DNA of 64,000 nt from Methanoflorens sp963701995. GTDB lineage: Archaea; Halobacteriota; Bog-38; Methanoflorentales; Methanoflorentaceae. A program made the position numbers and the translations under genes. The stretch lies in contig OY969693.1 in the NCBI GenBank assembly GCA_963701995.1, forward strand, positions 124,001-188,000. Reading direction: 5' to 3'. The notes beneath the pieces are model-generated. The model saw nothing but the letters and a program-made list of their open reading frames with translations, did no database searches and was not told where the DNA came from. Shown one piece after another: positions 1 through 9,718 of the stretch. Within the stretch, counting starts at the first letter, position 1, and the number at the start of each line of letters is the position of its first letter.

Positions 1-671
1 GGGACGGCGTCCTTACACTTCAATAATACGGACAAGCCCAACTGAGATCGCTTATACTTGGTCGAAGAATACAACATGGCAACCCTTTTCGCTCGTCCGC
101 GAATGCTGTTTATGACGCGAAAACGGTCGTGATCGATGGCATCAGGTATCACTTCAACATCTTCTTTGGGCACGTCCGCCTGTGTTACGAGTTCAGCTAG
201 CCAGCTGGATATACAGATTTTCTTGAGCGGCAAGCGCCAAGTTTGCTCCAACTCATATTTGTCGCCAAGCCATGGAGGAAAATCCTGTACAAGATAGAAC
301 TTCGCTCCTTTCTCGCTAGGACACTCATTTACGCTAGAAGCGGTGTGCCAAGCTGTGGCAAAAATAGCATCTGCGTTTGGAACGTAACGCGCTTCAAGAT
401 CGGTTGCCTTCACCAGCTTCACGTCCCTGTGTAGACTGTACCAGCTGATCTTGGGTTTCCGACTTTTGTAAACGAGTCGCGCTCGGTGACGGTCTAGCCG
501 CGAAAAAAGTGTGAGTGGGAAGTGATGAGAAGTAGACCTTCCGGGTTCCCACAGATAAACGATGGTCGCCGTATGCCCAGTGCGAACTAGGTGGTTGGCG
601 TATTCGTAGATCACTTTGTACCCGCCTGTCGGATGGTTCCCATAGCCAGGCAGCACAAACGTGATCTTCAC
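1..671 (-). CDS. GT4-like glycosyltransferase, N-terminal part (runs off the left edge)
   Basis: Reverse-strand frame open from a GTG at 671 to the window edge, about 223 residues. The start is set by a GAGGTG ribosome site at 682-677, five bases upstream; the overlapping ATG at 673 is followed at once by a stop. The protein opens VKITFVLPGYGNHPTGGYKV, a GT-B nucleotide-sugar transferase start with a glycine-rich first loop, followed by YEYANHLVRTGH, as in WsaF-like rhamnosyltransferases and other GT4 enzymes. A later stretch, VQDFPPWLGDKYELE, also fits that group. It would add a sugar to a lipid-linked glycan on the cytoplasmic side. The donor sugar cannot be told. The C-terminal donor-binding domain lies outside the window. 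Confidence 0.72.
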   Translation of the reverse strand, partial: MKITFVLPGYGNHPTGGYKVIYEYANHLVRTGHTATIVYLWEPGRSTSHHFPLTLFSRLDRHRARLVYKSRKPKISWYSLHRDVKLVKATDLEARYVPNADAIFATAWHTASSVNECPSEKGAKFYLVQDFPPWLGDKYELEQTWRLPLKKICISSWLAELVTQADVPKEDVEVIPDAIDHDRFRVINSIRGRAKRVAMLYSSTKYKRSQLGLSVLLKCKDAV

Positions 672-683
672 ATTAGCACCTCG

Positions 684-1613
684 ATTACGCTGCGCATTGC
701 AGCCTTCGTGCAAGAACTACGTGGTCAAGCGACACAAAAAGCGTGTCACGGAGCTCATTCTAGCCCATCATAATGTGGCGGAGCTCGTCTTTGTGGCCTT
801 GTGCTGCAACAGCGACGTTCCGGATATTGGCTGCGCTCCGACACTTGCCATGGTCCGGTCATCATGATTCGTCCTCCTCCGTGTTTGCAGCCGGTATAGC
901 AGACTTATGGTAGGGGCCGGCGTCTTAGAGGTGGCTCTTCCTACTGATCTCTTGAATAATAGGCGATTCATTCACTGGGACGCTGCGCGCCACGCGCCAC
1001 TGCTTTGTTCGGCCCCGGCGATCCTCGTCCTTATCGCGAAGGCCACGACTCAAAAGGATAATCGTATATTTAACCTTATTGTGAGCCAAAATCCGATTAA
1101 TACACGACGCTTCACGTGGGCGAGTTTTTTTGTCAAAGCTGACGGTGCGCACACTCAACGACTTAGTATTCGGAAACGAAGGCGTACAAGTTGCAGCAAA
1201 GCAGTTTCGGCACCCTTAGGTTGCAGTACTTGACTTAGCGTCCTTGTCGCTAACCCCCTTAACTCAGCGCGAGGACCGAGAACAGCAGCAAGCCGCCATG
1301 ACTGTGAACAAAAGATCCCGCGGATTGTCACTTTAGGCACGTGATAAGCTGCAAATATCCCAAGCAGTCCTGTCCAATTCATCGAGAAGAGCGGGAATAT
1401 GAGGAGAATTAGGATGCAAAAGATTAGCCTGCAAAAAAGGAAAGGGAAGCACCCTTTCAAACCGGGCAACGCTTCACGCCTTAACCCCCTATCAGGTTTA
1501 GAACAGCTAGTTTTGTCGCCTCTTGCGGATGGAAGCCCATATAACTCTGAAGTCCGTCCTATATTGCACGCACTTCATTAACGAACTTATGTGCGAACCA
1601 CAATTGCCAGATT
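684..1613. other. Long intergenic stretch, 930 bp
   Basis: No convincing gene on either strand. It contains the hairpin/T-run element at 1427-1490 and AT-rich patches around 1062-1080 that could be promoter DNA. The short open frames here have unlikely composition. Confidence 0.5.
1427..1490 (-). repeat. Two-copy hairpin plus T-run element, copy 1
   Basis: On the minus strand AAAGGG-TGCTT-CCCTTT is followed by CC and six T, which looks like an intrinsic terminator. It is preceded by a conserved GTTGCCCGGTTTGA. The same arrangement recurs at 13613-13670 with a GGGG/CCCC stem. No coding gene ends here on the minus strand, so it may end a small RNA or mark a lost gene. Confidence 0.45.
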
Positions 1614-3002
1614 ATGCGGTCGTTTAAATCTGCTATCGCACTGCCTAAAAAGGTCATCTTTGAGTCTCTTAAAGCCATAGAGGACGTAATTGTATCAACC
1701 TTTCCAGGAGTGGCAAGCTTACTAACCGGCGCTATAACGGCAGCGCTAATAGCCAGAGGCTTAGGACCGTTTGGAATGGGACAATACGCTCTCGTCATAA
1801 GCATCTCATCTTTTGCTGTTGGGTTATCTGATATGGGGATCGGACAAACTGCAATTCGCTACGCGTCGCGAGCTGCCTCACAAGGCGACGTCGAGGGACA
1901 GTTTGCAATTCTGCGCTGGACGTTTCGCCTGCGCATGCTGTTCGTCCTGGGTCTGTCTCTCGTTGTTTTTGTTTTGGCCCCCACGATAGCAGGCACAATA
2001 TGGCACGATACCAGTCTGATCCCAATACTGCAGCTGAGCCTCTTGATAGGCATTTTCGGCACACTTGCACGCGTCCCGATTATTTACTCACAATCAATTA
2101 GGCGCTTCAGAATGAACAGCATTATTCAAGTGGCACAAGCTTTGATTTCATTTGCAGGCATCTTACTTGTCGCCTTTTTCGCGCTTTGGCACGTGGAGGT
2201 TGTTATTATCGTTAGCGTGATTGCGACCTGTATTGGCGCGCTGGCTTTTATCACGGTCACTCCAAAAGCCGCGTTCGTCAAGAGCGACACGTCTTGGCGA
2301 TCAATTCATCTCAAATTACGCGGGGCCCTCACACCTCCAGCGATCAAAGGCGGCGAAATTTCCGCTTCGGATTCATCAAGCATCGGTTCCTTTGCACGCT
2401 TCAATTTCGTCGATCAAATGGTTAGTGTGGCTGCGTCCAGCGCACCCATATGGATTATGGGGATTTTCCTGATCAAGAGCCAAATTGGTATTTACACTGC
2501 AGCTACTTACGTCGCGTTTCCCATTTCACTGCTGATGACGGCTACCAGTACTGCGCTTTGGCCGCGAGTAGCTTCTGCAACAACTCTCAGAGGAAATAAG
2601 GATCTCCTGCGTAGCGCCATGCTACTAACGATCGTTGCCGTTGTTGGAGGTTTAATCTACGCCGTTTTCGCGCCGCTATTGATGCCTTTCTTCTTTGGAG
2701 CGGGATACGCAAGCGGCATACTCGTGGCGCAGCTATTATGTGTGGGATGGTGCGTTCTTGTATTCACGTTGCCAATTGGCCTCATTGGCTATAATTTCGG
2801 AGTAGTTCGGATTAGTTGGCTGATAAACGTAGTCGTGTTGGCTATAATCGTTGCCATCAACGTTTGGTTGCTGCCAATAATTGGCCCGTTGGCTGCAGCT
2901 TCAGCATTTGTCATTTCGGCAATTTTTGGTCTCGCGGGCAACGGGATCTTCGTCTGGAACAAGATGAGGCAGTCTGCCGTGCAAGATGCAGCTCCAGATT
3001 AG
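1614..3002 (+). CDS. Polysaccharide flippase (Wzx-like, MOP superfamily)
   Basis: 462 residues with about 12 hydrophobic helices, opening with a helix after a basic N-terminus (PGVASLLTGAITAALIARGL), the usual MATE/MOP flippase entry followed by GPFGMGQYALV. A hydrophilic loop of about 40 residues sits near residues 222-262, between the two six-helix halves. Wzx-type proteins flip lipid-linked oligosaccharides across the membrane; the many glycosyltransferases around it fit that role. The ATG at 1614 lacks a clear ribosome site, so it may be leaderless. A second MOP transporter (50092-51552) and a flippase relic (58083-58530) occur in the same locus, so there may be two separate glycan products. 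Confidence 0.82.
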   Translation: MRSFKSAIALPKKVIFESLKAIEDVIVSTFPGVASLLTGAITAALIARGLGPFGMGQYALVISISSFAVGLSDMGIGQTAIRYASRAASQGDVEGQFAILRWTFRLRMLFVLGLSLVVFVLAPTIAGTIWHDTSLIPILQLSLLIGIFGTLARVPIIYSQSIRRFRMNSIIQVAQALISFAGILLVAFFALWHVEVVIIVSVIATCIGALAFITVTPKAAFVKSDTSWRSIHLKLRGALTPPAIKGGEISASDSSSIGSFARFNFVDQMVSVAASSAPIWIMGIFLIKSQIGIYTAATYVAFPISLLMTATSTALWPRVASATTLRGNKDLLRSAMLLTIVAVVGGLIYAVFAPLLMPFFFGAGYASGILVAQLLCVGWCVLVFTLPIGLIGYNFGVVRISWLINVVVLAIIVAINVWLLPIIGPLAAASAFVISAIFGLAGNGIFVWNKMRQSAVQDAAPD

Positions 3003-3143
3003 TTCAAGAAAATGCAAGTTCCGTTGCAAAATACGAGGAGACCTTCAAAAAGATCAAAAAATGAACTTGTCCGGGGTAACGTTAAGTAGAGCTATAAGCT
3101 TTCCCAACAACACAAAGAGCAATTCGGACACGGGCGCGCAAAA

Positions 3144-3809
3144 ATGACCAGGAACGACTGCGCAGAAATAGTCAAAAAAGAATTTGATTTTGGATGGAAA
3201 ACACGTGGTTATGTACAGCCAGTCGACCCGCTGACTTTGGAATACCAAAAAGGGAGTGTCCTCGACGTCGGCTGTGGGACGTGCCAATTATACAACTTTC
3301 TGACTAAAAATGGGTGGACTGGGCGCTACATAGGCATTGACGCACAACGGTACGAAGATTCCGCGTACCCCGCGGGCATTGAGCTCATGATAGGCGATGC
3401 ATTAACACTTACCTTTCCAAAAACAGACACAGTTGTTTTGAATCACATATTAGAACACGTAGAAGATCCATGTGCATTATTGAGCAAATCTATCGAGAGT
3501 TGCCAAGATAACGTCATTTTGAGTGTTCCAAAGAGAAACGAGGCGCTCTGGAAACACGGAGTAGTTGAATGGCATCAACTCGACAAAACACATCAACATT
3601 GTGGTTTTTCAAAAGAAGAGGTGACTAATATCGTGCGCTTAAGTGCAGGGAAGATACGGGACTACAAAGACGTCTTTGAGATCAATGCGACAGTGGGTAT
3701 GTCTTTGTGGAACAGTCGAATACCGCGAGCCGTGATCTTCGTTCTTTCCAAGATCTTCTCATCAAAAACCTTCTACGCCGATATTTGGTGTGAAGTGGTA
3801 AAGCAATGA
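3144..3809 (+). CDS. Class I SAM-dependent methyltransferase
   Basis: 221 residues. The SAM-binding motif I is VLDVGCGTC at residues 39-47, followed by the acidic turn YIGIDAQ and the motif NHILEHVED, typical of Methyltransf_11-like enzymes. A TATA-like GAGCTATAAGC lies about 50 bp upstream. It follows the flippase by 141 bp on the same strand and may be co-transcribed. The likely substrate is a sugar, glycolipid or small metabolite of the surface-glycan pathway, but nothing in the sequence identifies it. Confidence 0.8.
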   Translation: MTRNDCAEIVKKEFDFGWKTRGYVQPVDPLTLEYQKGSVLDVGCGTCQLYNFLTKNGWTGRYIGIDAQRYEDSAYPAGIELMIGDALTLTFPKTDTVVLNHILEHVEDPCALLSKSIESCQDNVILSVPKRNEALWKHGVVEWHQLDKTHQHCGFSKEEVTNIVRLSAGKIRDYKDVFEINATVGMSLWNSRIPRAVIFVLSKIFSSKTFYADIWCEVVKQ

Positions 3810-4142
3810 TGAGAAGCGGGCCCAGAATTGATCAGCAGAGACCGTATGCCCACGTAATGAACGGGTTTCTGCACTGGAGATCCTAATATAAGATTTTGGG
3901 CTCTTGACGTTCAGAAAAACACCTGCGCAGTGGGTTCAATAAAATGTGGAAATCAACTGGGCAGTTAGCTGCAGTTTGCACAAAAAAAGAAACTAAAGCT
4001 GAGCTTCACAGTTAATTAATCGTCCGCTAACTCGCCTGAACAGCCGCAAATCTTATTAGTCAGGCGCTCGCTAGCTGCTTTAGCTCATTTCAGGGAAGGA
4101 CAGTTGCTGCCGTTATTTACCCCGATGTAAACCAGCCAGAGT
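3810..4142. other. Intergenic, 333 bp, nothing recognised
   Basis: Stops are frequent in all frames and I recognise no RNA or repeat. It probably carries the promoter for the glycosyltransferase that follows. Confidence 0.45.
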
Positions 4143-5327
4143 GTGGATCACGTCATGATCGTTATTTGCGAACCCATGTGTTGGGGCTTTGAACACGCAT
4201 CGGTAAACGCCGCCTTGATCGGAACAGTAGCTGAGGCTTTTCAAGACGAGGAACTCTTATTTCTCGCCGAAGCTGAGCACATTAGGTTCGTAAAGAGCAC
4301 GCTTGACGCCCATTCAGTCGTGGTCAGATACCGTGAAATGACCATTCCCCCCAGGACCCTTGTTGAAAAGCATCAGCGATTTGCACCGGATTTTCGCCTC
4401 TACCGCGACGTATTTCGCGTGGCGCATAAAAACCGCGTGAACACGATCATATTTTGCTCCGTAATGAGTCCTGGCCTTATTTCAATCAAAGCACTGCTCA
4501 GGAAGTATAGCGACATAGCCTGCCTGGCTGTCCTGCACCACGTACTTCAAGAGGTCACCACGGTACCGTCGCTGCAACCGCATCGCCTGTTCTTTTGGTT
4601 GCGGCTCTGGCTTTCATTTTGCAACACGCGCAGGCTTCGCTACGTGATTCTCGGACCACGTATCGAGGAGCGGCTCAAACAGTACGTGCCTGGGGTGAGC
4701 CGGTACGTAAGCTCTATCGATCTTCCCTACTTCTTTAGAGACGATGTCAGCCCGGAACCGCTCGCCGATGATGCCATTCGTTTTGGCTCCTACGGCGTCG
4801 GAAGCTTTGAGAAAGGGACTGATATTTTTTTTAGGCTGGCCGAAGAGGTTCAATCTGCAAAAACGACGTACAAGCCGATATTCACCCTGGTTGGCTACGT
4901 CTGGGACGAACAGCTGAAGGCCGTGCCCCACAGGTCGGTCAATATCCCTTCTCTTGACGTTCCACTGGATGCGGACGCGTATGAAAAGTATTGCAGAAAT
5001 ACCGACTACGCCCTCTTCTTTTATGTGCCAAACGCTTACGAATTAAGGGCGAGTGGTTCAATTCTCGATGCGTTCCTATTTCTAAAACCCATCATTGCCC
5101 TGAAGAGCCCATTGAGCGAGTATTACTTCAAGAAAATGGGCGATATCGGGTATCTCTGTGAAAACCACGAGGCTTTGCGAGACACTGTTTTCGATATTCT
5201 CGAAACAAGGCCTACCGATCGATATCGTCAACAACAAGAGAACATACTGGCACAAAGAGTCCAGTTCTCTCCGGCCGGCGTGTCCGTGAAGTTCCGTAAT
5301 TTGTTACAAGCATCAGGCAGAAAGTAG
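4143..5327 (+). CDS. Glycosyltransferase, GT-B fold (GT4-like, divergent)
   Basis: Up to 394 residues from the GTG at 4143; an in-frame ATG at 4155 (MIVICEPMCWGFEHASVN) is an equally good start and neither has a clear ribosome site. The C-terminal half has the donor-domain pattern: RFGSYGVGSFEKGTDIFF (like the G-x-x-x-x-KG loop), a strand FTLVGYVWDE, then ALFFYVPNAYELRASGSILD in place of the canonical E-x7-E block. The acceptor half is divergent. It stands alone between long intergenic gaps. A role in glycan assembly is inferred from fold and context. Confidence 0.65.
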   Translation: MDHVMIVICEPMCWGFEHASVNAALIGTVAEAFQDEELLFLAEAEHIRFVKSTLDAHSVVVRYREMTIPPRTLVEKHQRFAPDFRLYRDVFRVAHKNRVNTIIFCSVMSPGLISIKALLRKYSDIACLAVLHHVLQEVTTVPSLQPHRLFFWLRLWLSFCNTRRLRYVILGPRIEERLKQYVPGVSRYVSSIDLPYFFRDDVSPEPLADDAIRFGSYGVGSFEKGTDIFFRLAEEVQSAKTTYKPIFTLVGYVWDEQLKAVPHRSVNIPSLDVPLDADAYEKYCRNTDYALFFYVPNAYELRASGSILDAFLFLKPIIALKSPLSEYYFKKMGDIGYLCENHEALRDTVFDILETRPTDRYRQQQENILAQRVQFSPAGVSVKFRNLLQASGRK

Positions 5328-5760
5328 ACATATGACGTCATGCCCATGCTGCACTTTGCACTTTGAGTATTTAGCTGACTAGTTCACAAAAAATAGGCCT
5401 GAAGCTCAAGGTGTGCGGGAACATAACAGACGACACAGTTTTTCGGATGGCGCATTTTGCGGTGAGAAGGCAAAGAAGCGATCCTTAAATAGTTTCGGTA
5501 GGGATCAAAACTCTCGCCCTAAGCGCGAGTATTACACTCTTCTTGACGGCCGCATCGCGAGCATATTTTGTCCCAGGTCACGCCGGAAATTACTTTATCT
5601 TTGCGTTATAATCAAAAGCGTCAGAATATCTCGTTGCGCAAGTGCCTTACAGTAACCGGGCATTGAACAGGTACGCTCGCGAGCAATGAACTTAAGAATA
5701 AGGACAAACCTATTGAGGGAAGTTTTGACAAAGCATTCCTTGCAGTGGCGCTGATTGACA
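5328..5760. other. Intergenic, 433 bp, nothing recognised
   Basis: No supported gene. The region leads into a glycosyltransferase relic starting at 5761, so it may be decayed upstream DNA of that gene. Confidence 0.45.
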
Positions 5761-6233
5761 ATGCGATTAGTAAGCGTAATTATGAAATCTTACAATCGCG
5801 CGAGCTTTCTCCCAAGTCTACTGAAAGCCTTTAGCGCAAGATTTTGGCGACTTTGAGCTGATAATCGTCAACGACGCTTCGACAGATGCATCAAGACAGA
5901 TTATTGACAGTTATGCGGCAAAGGATCCTCGGATTCAGGCGATATTTCATGCGTACAACAAGGGCATCTCGAAAAACCGTAAACGATGGCATTGAAAAAA
6001 GGCAAAAGGAAGGTTTATCGCACAAATAGAGTGATGATGTTTGGGTAGGTGATACGCTTACGAAACAACTTGCGGTTCTTGAACGCGACAAGGACCTGAT
6101 CGTCGGGTCGAACGGAGAGATCATTAACCACGCAGGACGATCCGTCGGAAAAAGCCTTAGTGAAAGACTCAGTGAAAGACGTGGAGACACTTCAACGGCA
6201 AGGGAGTGCGCCGAACATCACACGCCGCAATAA
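5761..6233 (+). pseudogene. GT2 glycosyltransferase relic
   Basis: Reading across several frames gives a GT2 N-terminus: MRLVSVIMKSYNRASFLPSL, then QDFGDFELIIVNDASTDASR, then IFHAYNKGISKTVNDGIEKA and IAQIDSDDVWVGDTLTKQL. These match, block by block, the intact GT2 at 52416-53348 (MPLVSVVMPSYNHEKF, FEDLELIIVDDASTDTSR, GIAKTMNDGIAAAKG, SDTASDDVWMKDKLSKTL). At least three frameshifts separate the blocks and similarity fades near 6200, so the C-terminal third is missing. This is an old paralogue broken by small indels, overlapped at its end by the start region of the DUF2334 gene. Confidence 0.82.
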
Positions 6234-6238
6234 GGGTC

Positions 6239-7309
6239 ATGATAAAACGCAGGATCTTTCTCGCCTTGCTACTCGTTCTAGCGGTTTTGTTTTCCACAGC
6301 GCAGATCGGTACTCAACCAGCTCAAACAAAAAAGTACGTGATTTTTCGCGATGATGACGTTGCACCGAGGCCCGCTAATGAGACTGAGACGTTGCAAGCC
6401 GTCAATCAGGTTCACATCGACGAGAATGTGCCAGTGACACTGGCGATCATACCACACCCTACGGCTCAGTATAGCGACGCCCAACTGTTCCCTGGCGATC
6501 AGCCTCTGCTTTTCGGTTCAAGCTTCCCCAGCGCACCGGTCAACGAGTTGCGCCAAGAACCTGCGTTCTACGATTACATGCGCTCGATCGCGACAAACCC
6601 GTTGTTCGAGTTCGCGCAGCACGGGTACACCCACATAAATAACGGTTTAACGCCCGGCTCGAGTAACAAGAGCGAGTTTGCCGGAGAGCCCTTCAACGTA
6701 CAGTACGACGCGATACGGCAGGGACGCAACGACATCGAGGACGCGTTCGGGATAACACCAACCACGTTTGTTCCGCCCTACGACCGCGGCGGCCTTATCA
6801 CACCCGCCGCGTTGCGTGCACTCGGATTCACGGAATATTGCACGGGCGGAAAAGATTTGGCGACGCTGCAGGGACGCGAAAGCGGGATACGGGTCGAATC
6901 GGCCACCATTAATATAGTCGGCGCGAACTACACCGCAATGAGCGAGAGCTGTCAGCTCGCAAAAAACGAGACCGACCAGTTCTTCAGCGATCCCTCCAGC
7001 ACTACGTTGATTGTCTTGTACCACTGGTGGACTTTCAACGGACCCGGAGGCTCGATCGACGCGCGCAAGGTGCAGCTGTTGCGTGACTACATTGACTATG
7101 TCAAAACCAAGGAAGGCGTGCAGTTCACGACACTTGATCGTCAGGTGACGGTGAGCACAGGAGCTGCCCCCGACGCTGCTTCAACCCTGATCGAAGTGAG
7201 TAGTGCCCTGACGCCATATCGGCTGTGGCTCGTAGGCGCTGTTGGGGTCGCTTACCTGCTCGGTTTCGCCTGGTTCGTCGTGAGCAGAACGGGCGGCCGC
7301 AAGGATTAA
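6239..7309 (+). CDS. Secreted, membrane-anchored DUF2334 / polysaccharide deacetylase-like protein
   Basis: 356 residues from the ATG at 6239; a GTG at 6206 is in frame, but the 6239 start gives a clean signal peptide (MIKRRIFLALLLVLAVLF). Deacetylase-like metal residues are visible: DDD at residues 38-40 in FRDDDVAPRP and an H-x3-H at 128-132 in QHGYTH. PPYDRGG and LYHWW in the second half also fit. The C-terminus has one transmembrane helix (about 325-348) and a short basic tail, so the enzyme would face outward, tethered to the membrane. It probably trims acyl groups from surface sugars; the substrate is unknown. A duplicate of its last 75 bp sits at 9724-9800. Confidence 0.8.
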   Translation: MIKRRIFLALLLVLAVLFSTAQIGTQPAQTKKYVIFRDDDVAPRPANETETLQAVNQVHIDENVPVTLAIIPHPTAQYSDAQLFPGDQPLLFGSSFPSAPVNELRQEPAFYDYMRSIATNPLFEFAQHGYTHINNGLTPGSSNKSEFAGEPFNVQYDAIRQGRNDIEDAFGITPTTFVPPYDRGGLITPAALRALGFTEYCTGGKDLATLQGRESGIRVESATINIVGANYTAMSESCQLAKNETDQFFSDPSSTTLIVLYHWWTFNGPGGSIDARKVQLLRDYIDYVKTKEGVQFTTLDRQVTVSTGAAPDAASTLIEVSSALTPYRLWLVGAVGVAYLLGFAWFVVSRTGGRKD

Positions 7310-7495
7310 CTTTTGCGTTTGGGAGCCGCGGGAAGTCAACACGTCGTCACGACGATGTGCGCAGCTCCCGGCGCGCGTTTTGTGCGTATCAATGACCCTC
7401 ACGCCGTGCGGTATCACGGACAGCCGTTCGTGGGGCACGCAGAACTCGCGCGCGATCGTCTCGGCTTCGAACTGGGAAAATGCGATGACGTGGCG
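7249..7495 (-). pseudogene. Fragment of a duplicated GT4 gene (converging on the DUF2334 end)
   Basis: On the minus strand, 7492-7358 encodes HVIAFSQFEAETIAREFCVP and RLSVIPHGVRVIDTHKTRAG, near-identical to the middle of the intact GT4 at 9889-11007. The part from 7357 back to 7249, which includes the DUF2334 3' end, instead matches 9845-9724. About 580 bp present in the intact copy between these two blocks is missing. This is the deleted copy of an ancestral DUF2334/GT4 convergent pair. Confidence 0.82.
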
Positions 7496-8210
7496 AGGAT
7501 TGCTATAATTGGGACCGGCTCCGTTGGGTTGGGCGCTGCAATTTACTTTGCTCCCCGCGGATATGCTGTCGTCGCTTCTACGCACACAAGGATAAGTTCG
7601 CTCTTATATGCGCCAGAAAAGCGCCGTTCTACGAGCCGCTTATGGATAGCAGCTGTCGCAGGCAGTCGAATTCTGCACCTTGCGCGCAGTCAGCGAGTGT
7701 AGCGAGGCCGTTTTGCGTTCGGATATCAAGTTCGTCACAGTCGGCAGTCCAGACCGTGTTGACGGTAGTATCAACCTAACGCTCGGCGCAGAAAGCGTGT
7801 CAAGACTTAGCGCCGCCCTGTGCGAAAAAGAGGACTATCACCTCGTCGCTGTCAAGAGTACGGTCATCCCGGGCACCTCGCAAGCTGTTCTAAGGCCTAT
7901 TAATGAGCAAGCGTCGAAAAAGCAAGTGGGAACTGATTTTGGCTTATGCGTAAATCCAGAGTTTTTTCGCCAAGGCGCATCGACCTATGACGTGCTTCAC
8001 CCTAGCCGCGTCATAATCGGTGAGTACGAGAACGTTCTGGTCGTGCGTTGCCCACGTTCTACTACAAGGTTTATGAGGGCGCCGCGCGCATCGCACCGTG
8101 TTATTTTCGAAACGCAAACCACGATCCAAACGATGCTAACGGCGCCAGCACGAACCAGCCGTCCTGCGACATTTTCAACCGAACGTCACAAGAAGACAGG
8201 GATTAGATAT
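7496..8210 (+). pseudogene. UDP-sugar dehydrogenase relic (UGD / WecC family)
   Basis: Three frames must be joined. The first gives RIAIIGTGSVGLGAAIYFAP, the NAD-binding Rossmann start with GxGxxG. The second (from about 7680) gives SDIKFVTVGSP, DYHLVAVKSTVIPGTSQAVL and FGLCVNPEFFRQGAS, hallmark blocks of UDP-glucose or UDP-N-acetylmannosamine dehydrogenases. A third frame from about 8040 adds RSGRALPTFYYKVYEGAAR. The catalytic cysteine domain is missing. A working copy would oxidise a UDP-sugar to a uronic acid. It begins immediately after the GT4 fragment, so this junction was made by rearrangement. Confidence 0.85.
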
Positions 8211-8231
8211 CGGGCGTGAGGATTGGGGGGC

Positions 8232-9602
8232 TCACTGCGATCCGCCGCGATATCGAGTGGCCGTCAATAGGCTCGCGAGCACGCCGAACGCGACAGTCGT
8301 GGCAACGATCATCCACGCATAATCCGTAATAGGTGCTCCGTTTGAAGCGGCGGCTTCACTGCTGTTAACGGTGAGCGGATAGTGATCGGCGACGTAGGGG
8401 CCTGGAAGGACGAGTGGCGTTCGGGGAGCCTGGGAAAAGTCGAAGGCTTCCTGCATGCTACTTGCTGCCGCGTCTCGGCTAGTGAGCGGCGGAAGAGAGT
8501 AAACCGTCTCAATGAACTTGAGGATCGACGTAAAGTCCGTCTGGGTGTGGTCTACAAAGGCCTGTTTCGCATAGGGAGAGATGACCAAGCATGGGACGCG
8601 AAACCCAAGGCCGAATGAGTCGACTTGCGGTGGAGCGACGTGGTCGTACCAGCCGCCCCAGTCATCCCAGGTGACGAAAATCGCAGTCGAATTCCAATAT
8701 TTGCTCTGCATTACGGTATTGATTGTAGAGACGACATAGTGTTCTCCAGCTGTCACGCTGTCTATCCCCCCCTCCTCATCCTGACGCCCCAACGGCATGA
8801 CCCAGGTTACGTTGGGAAGCGTGCCATTGCGGACATCATTCTGGAACGCTTTGTTTGGGGCAAGGTTCTGCAATCGAGAGGCGTTATTCTGGAACGATGC
8901 GACGGCGGATAACGGGTTCATCGAGTTAAACACCGTGAAGTTGAGGTGAGGTGCGAAGCCAGAGTAGTACTTCCACGTGATGCCTCTGCTATCAAGTTCG
9001 TCCATTATGACTGGAAAATTAACCTTAAGGTCTCGTGCATTCCCTGTCAGGTTCCCCGATTGACCGGCGATCAAGTACAGGTGGTTAGGTAAACTAGGGC
9101 CCATAACCGACGTGAAGAAGTTGTCCATGAGGACGAACTGCGAGGCGTAATCCCAGTAGTAGGGGATATCGCGGCCATCGTAGTAGCCCATCGTAAGAGC
9201 GGTGCCCTCCGCATAGACGAATCCATCCATCGTCCCGTTATCATACGCCATGCGGGCGACGCTTGCATTGTTATCCAAATCACGCGCTCCGACGGAGGAG
9301 ATGTGGGAGGGACTCACAGTCACCATTGATCCCTTTCTGACGGGGAGCGCGACGCTCGCGTTCAGCCCATTTGCCCCGGGGTAGGTCCCAAAGTAGTTGT
9401 CAAAGGCGTGGTTCTCCTGAAACAGGATGACAATGTGCTGAATAGGGGAGGAGTTTCCTACGCTACTGGCTTGGACGGAAGAGGACCCGCTCGTGACATT
9501 TTGTGCCGATACGCCAGCGGCGGGCACGAGAAGGATCAGAATAATAAAGAGAAGGGCGGTCGTGGCGAGTGAAGAAAGCTGCACGGGCCTTTTGATGCGC
9601 AC
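8232..9602 (-). CDS. Secreted phosphoesterase (PF04185 family, phospholipase C / acid phosphatase-like)
   Basis: 456 residues, GTG start at 9602 (MRIKRP then a strong hydrophobic signal). The family blocks are all present: IVILFQENHAFDNYFGTYPG at about 58-77, where the E-N-x-x-F-D motif binds metal; MGPSLPNH in the middle; and TWDDWGGWYDHVAPP near residue 330. A transmembrane helix near 427-447 with a basic tail anchors it, so the catalytic domain faces outward. Members hydrolyse phosphomonoesters or phospholipids; the substrate cannot be chosen from sequence. Many N-x-S/T sequons suggest a glycosylated exoprotein. It sits between the two halves of a broken DUF2334/GT4 duplication. Confidence 0.87.
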   Translation of the reverse strand: MRIKRPVQLSSLATTALLFIILILLVPAAGVSAQNVTSGSSSVQASSVGNSSPIQHIVILFQENHAFDNYFGTYPGANGLNASVALPVRKGSMVTVSPSHISSVGARDLDNNASVARMAYDNGTMDGFVYAEGTALTMGYYDGRDIPYYWDYASQFVLMDNFFTSVMGPSLPNHLYLIAGQSGNLTGNARDLKVNFPVIMDELDSRGITWKYYSGFAPHLNFTVFNSMNPLSAVASFQNNASRLQNLAPNKAFQNDVRNGTLPNVTWVMPLGRQDEEGGIDSVTAGEHYVVSTINTVMQSKYWNSTAIFVTWDDWGGWYDHVAPPQVDSFGLGFRVPCLVISPYAKQAFVDHTQTDFTSILKFIETVYSLPPLTSRDAAASSMQEAFDFSQAPRTPLVLPGPYVADHYPLTVNSSEAAASNGAPITDYAWMIVATTVAFGVLASLLTATRYRGGSQ

Positions 9603-9718
9603 AAGAGATCTTATATTTGACGGTATACGACAGGACTCGCGCTGTTTGTAACCCTGATGTGCAGGAGCCTTGATGCAATGCGGTTATCATAACACGCGCG
9701 GTGAATTGCTCGGGACAA

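Noticed and set aside
1155..1469. 104-codon minus-strand frame with a hydrophobic start (CFPFLFCRLIFCILILLIFP)
   Set aside because: It begins inside the hairpin/T-run element and continues into Arg-rich random-like sequence; no ribosome site.
9603..9620. TATA-like CAAATATAAGATC just before the phosphoesterase start
   Set aside because: Too close to the GTG at 9602 to be its promoter unless translation starts further in, which would remove the basic part of the signal peptide.
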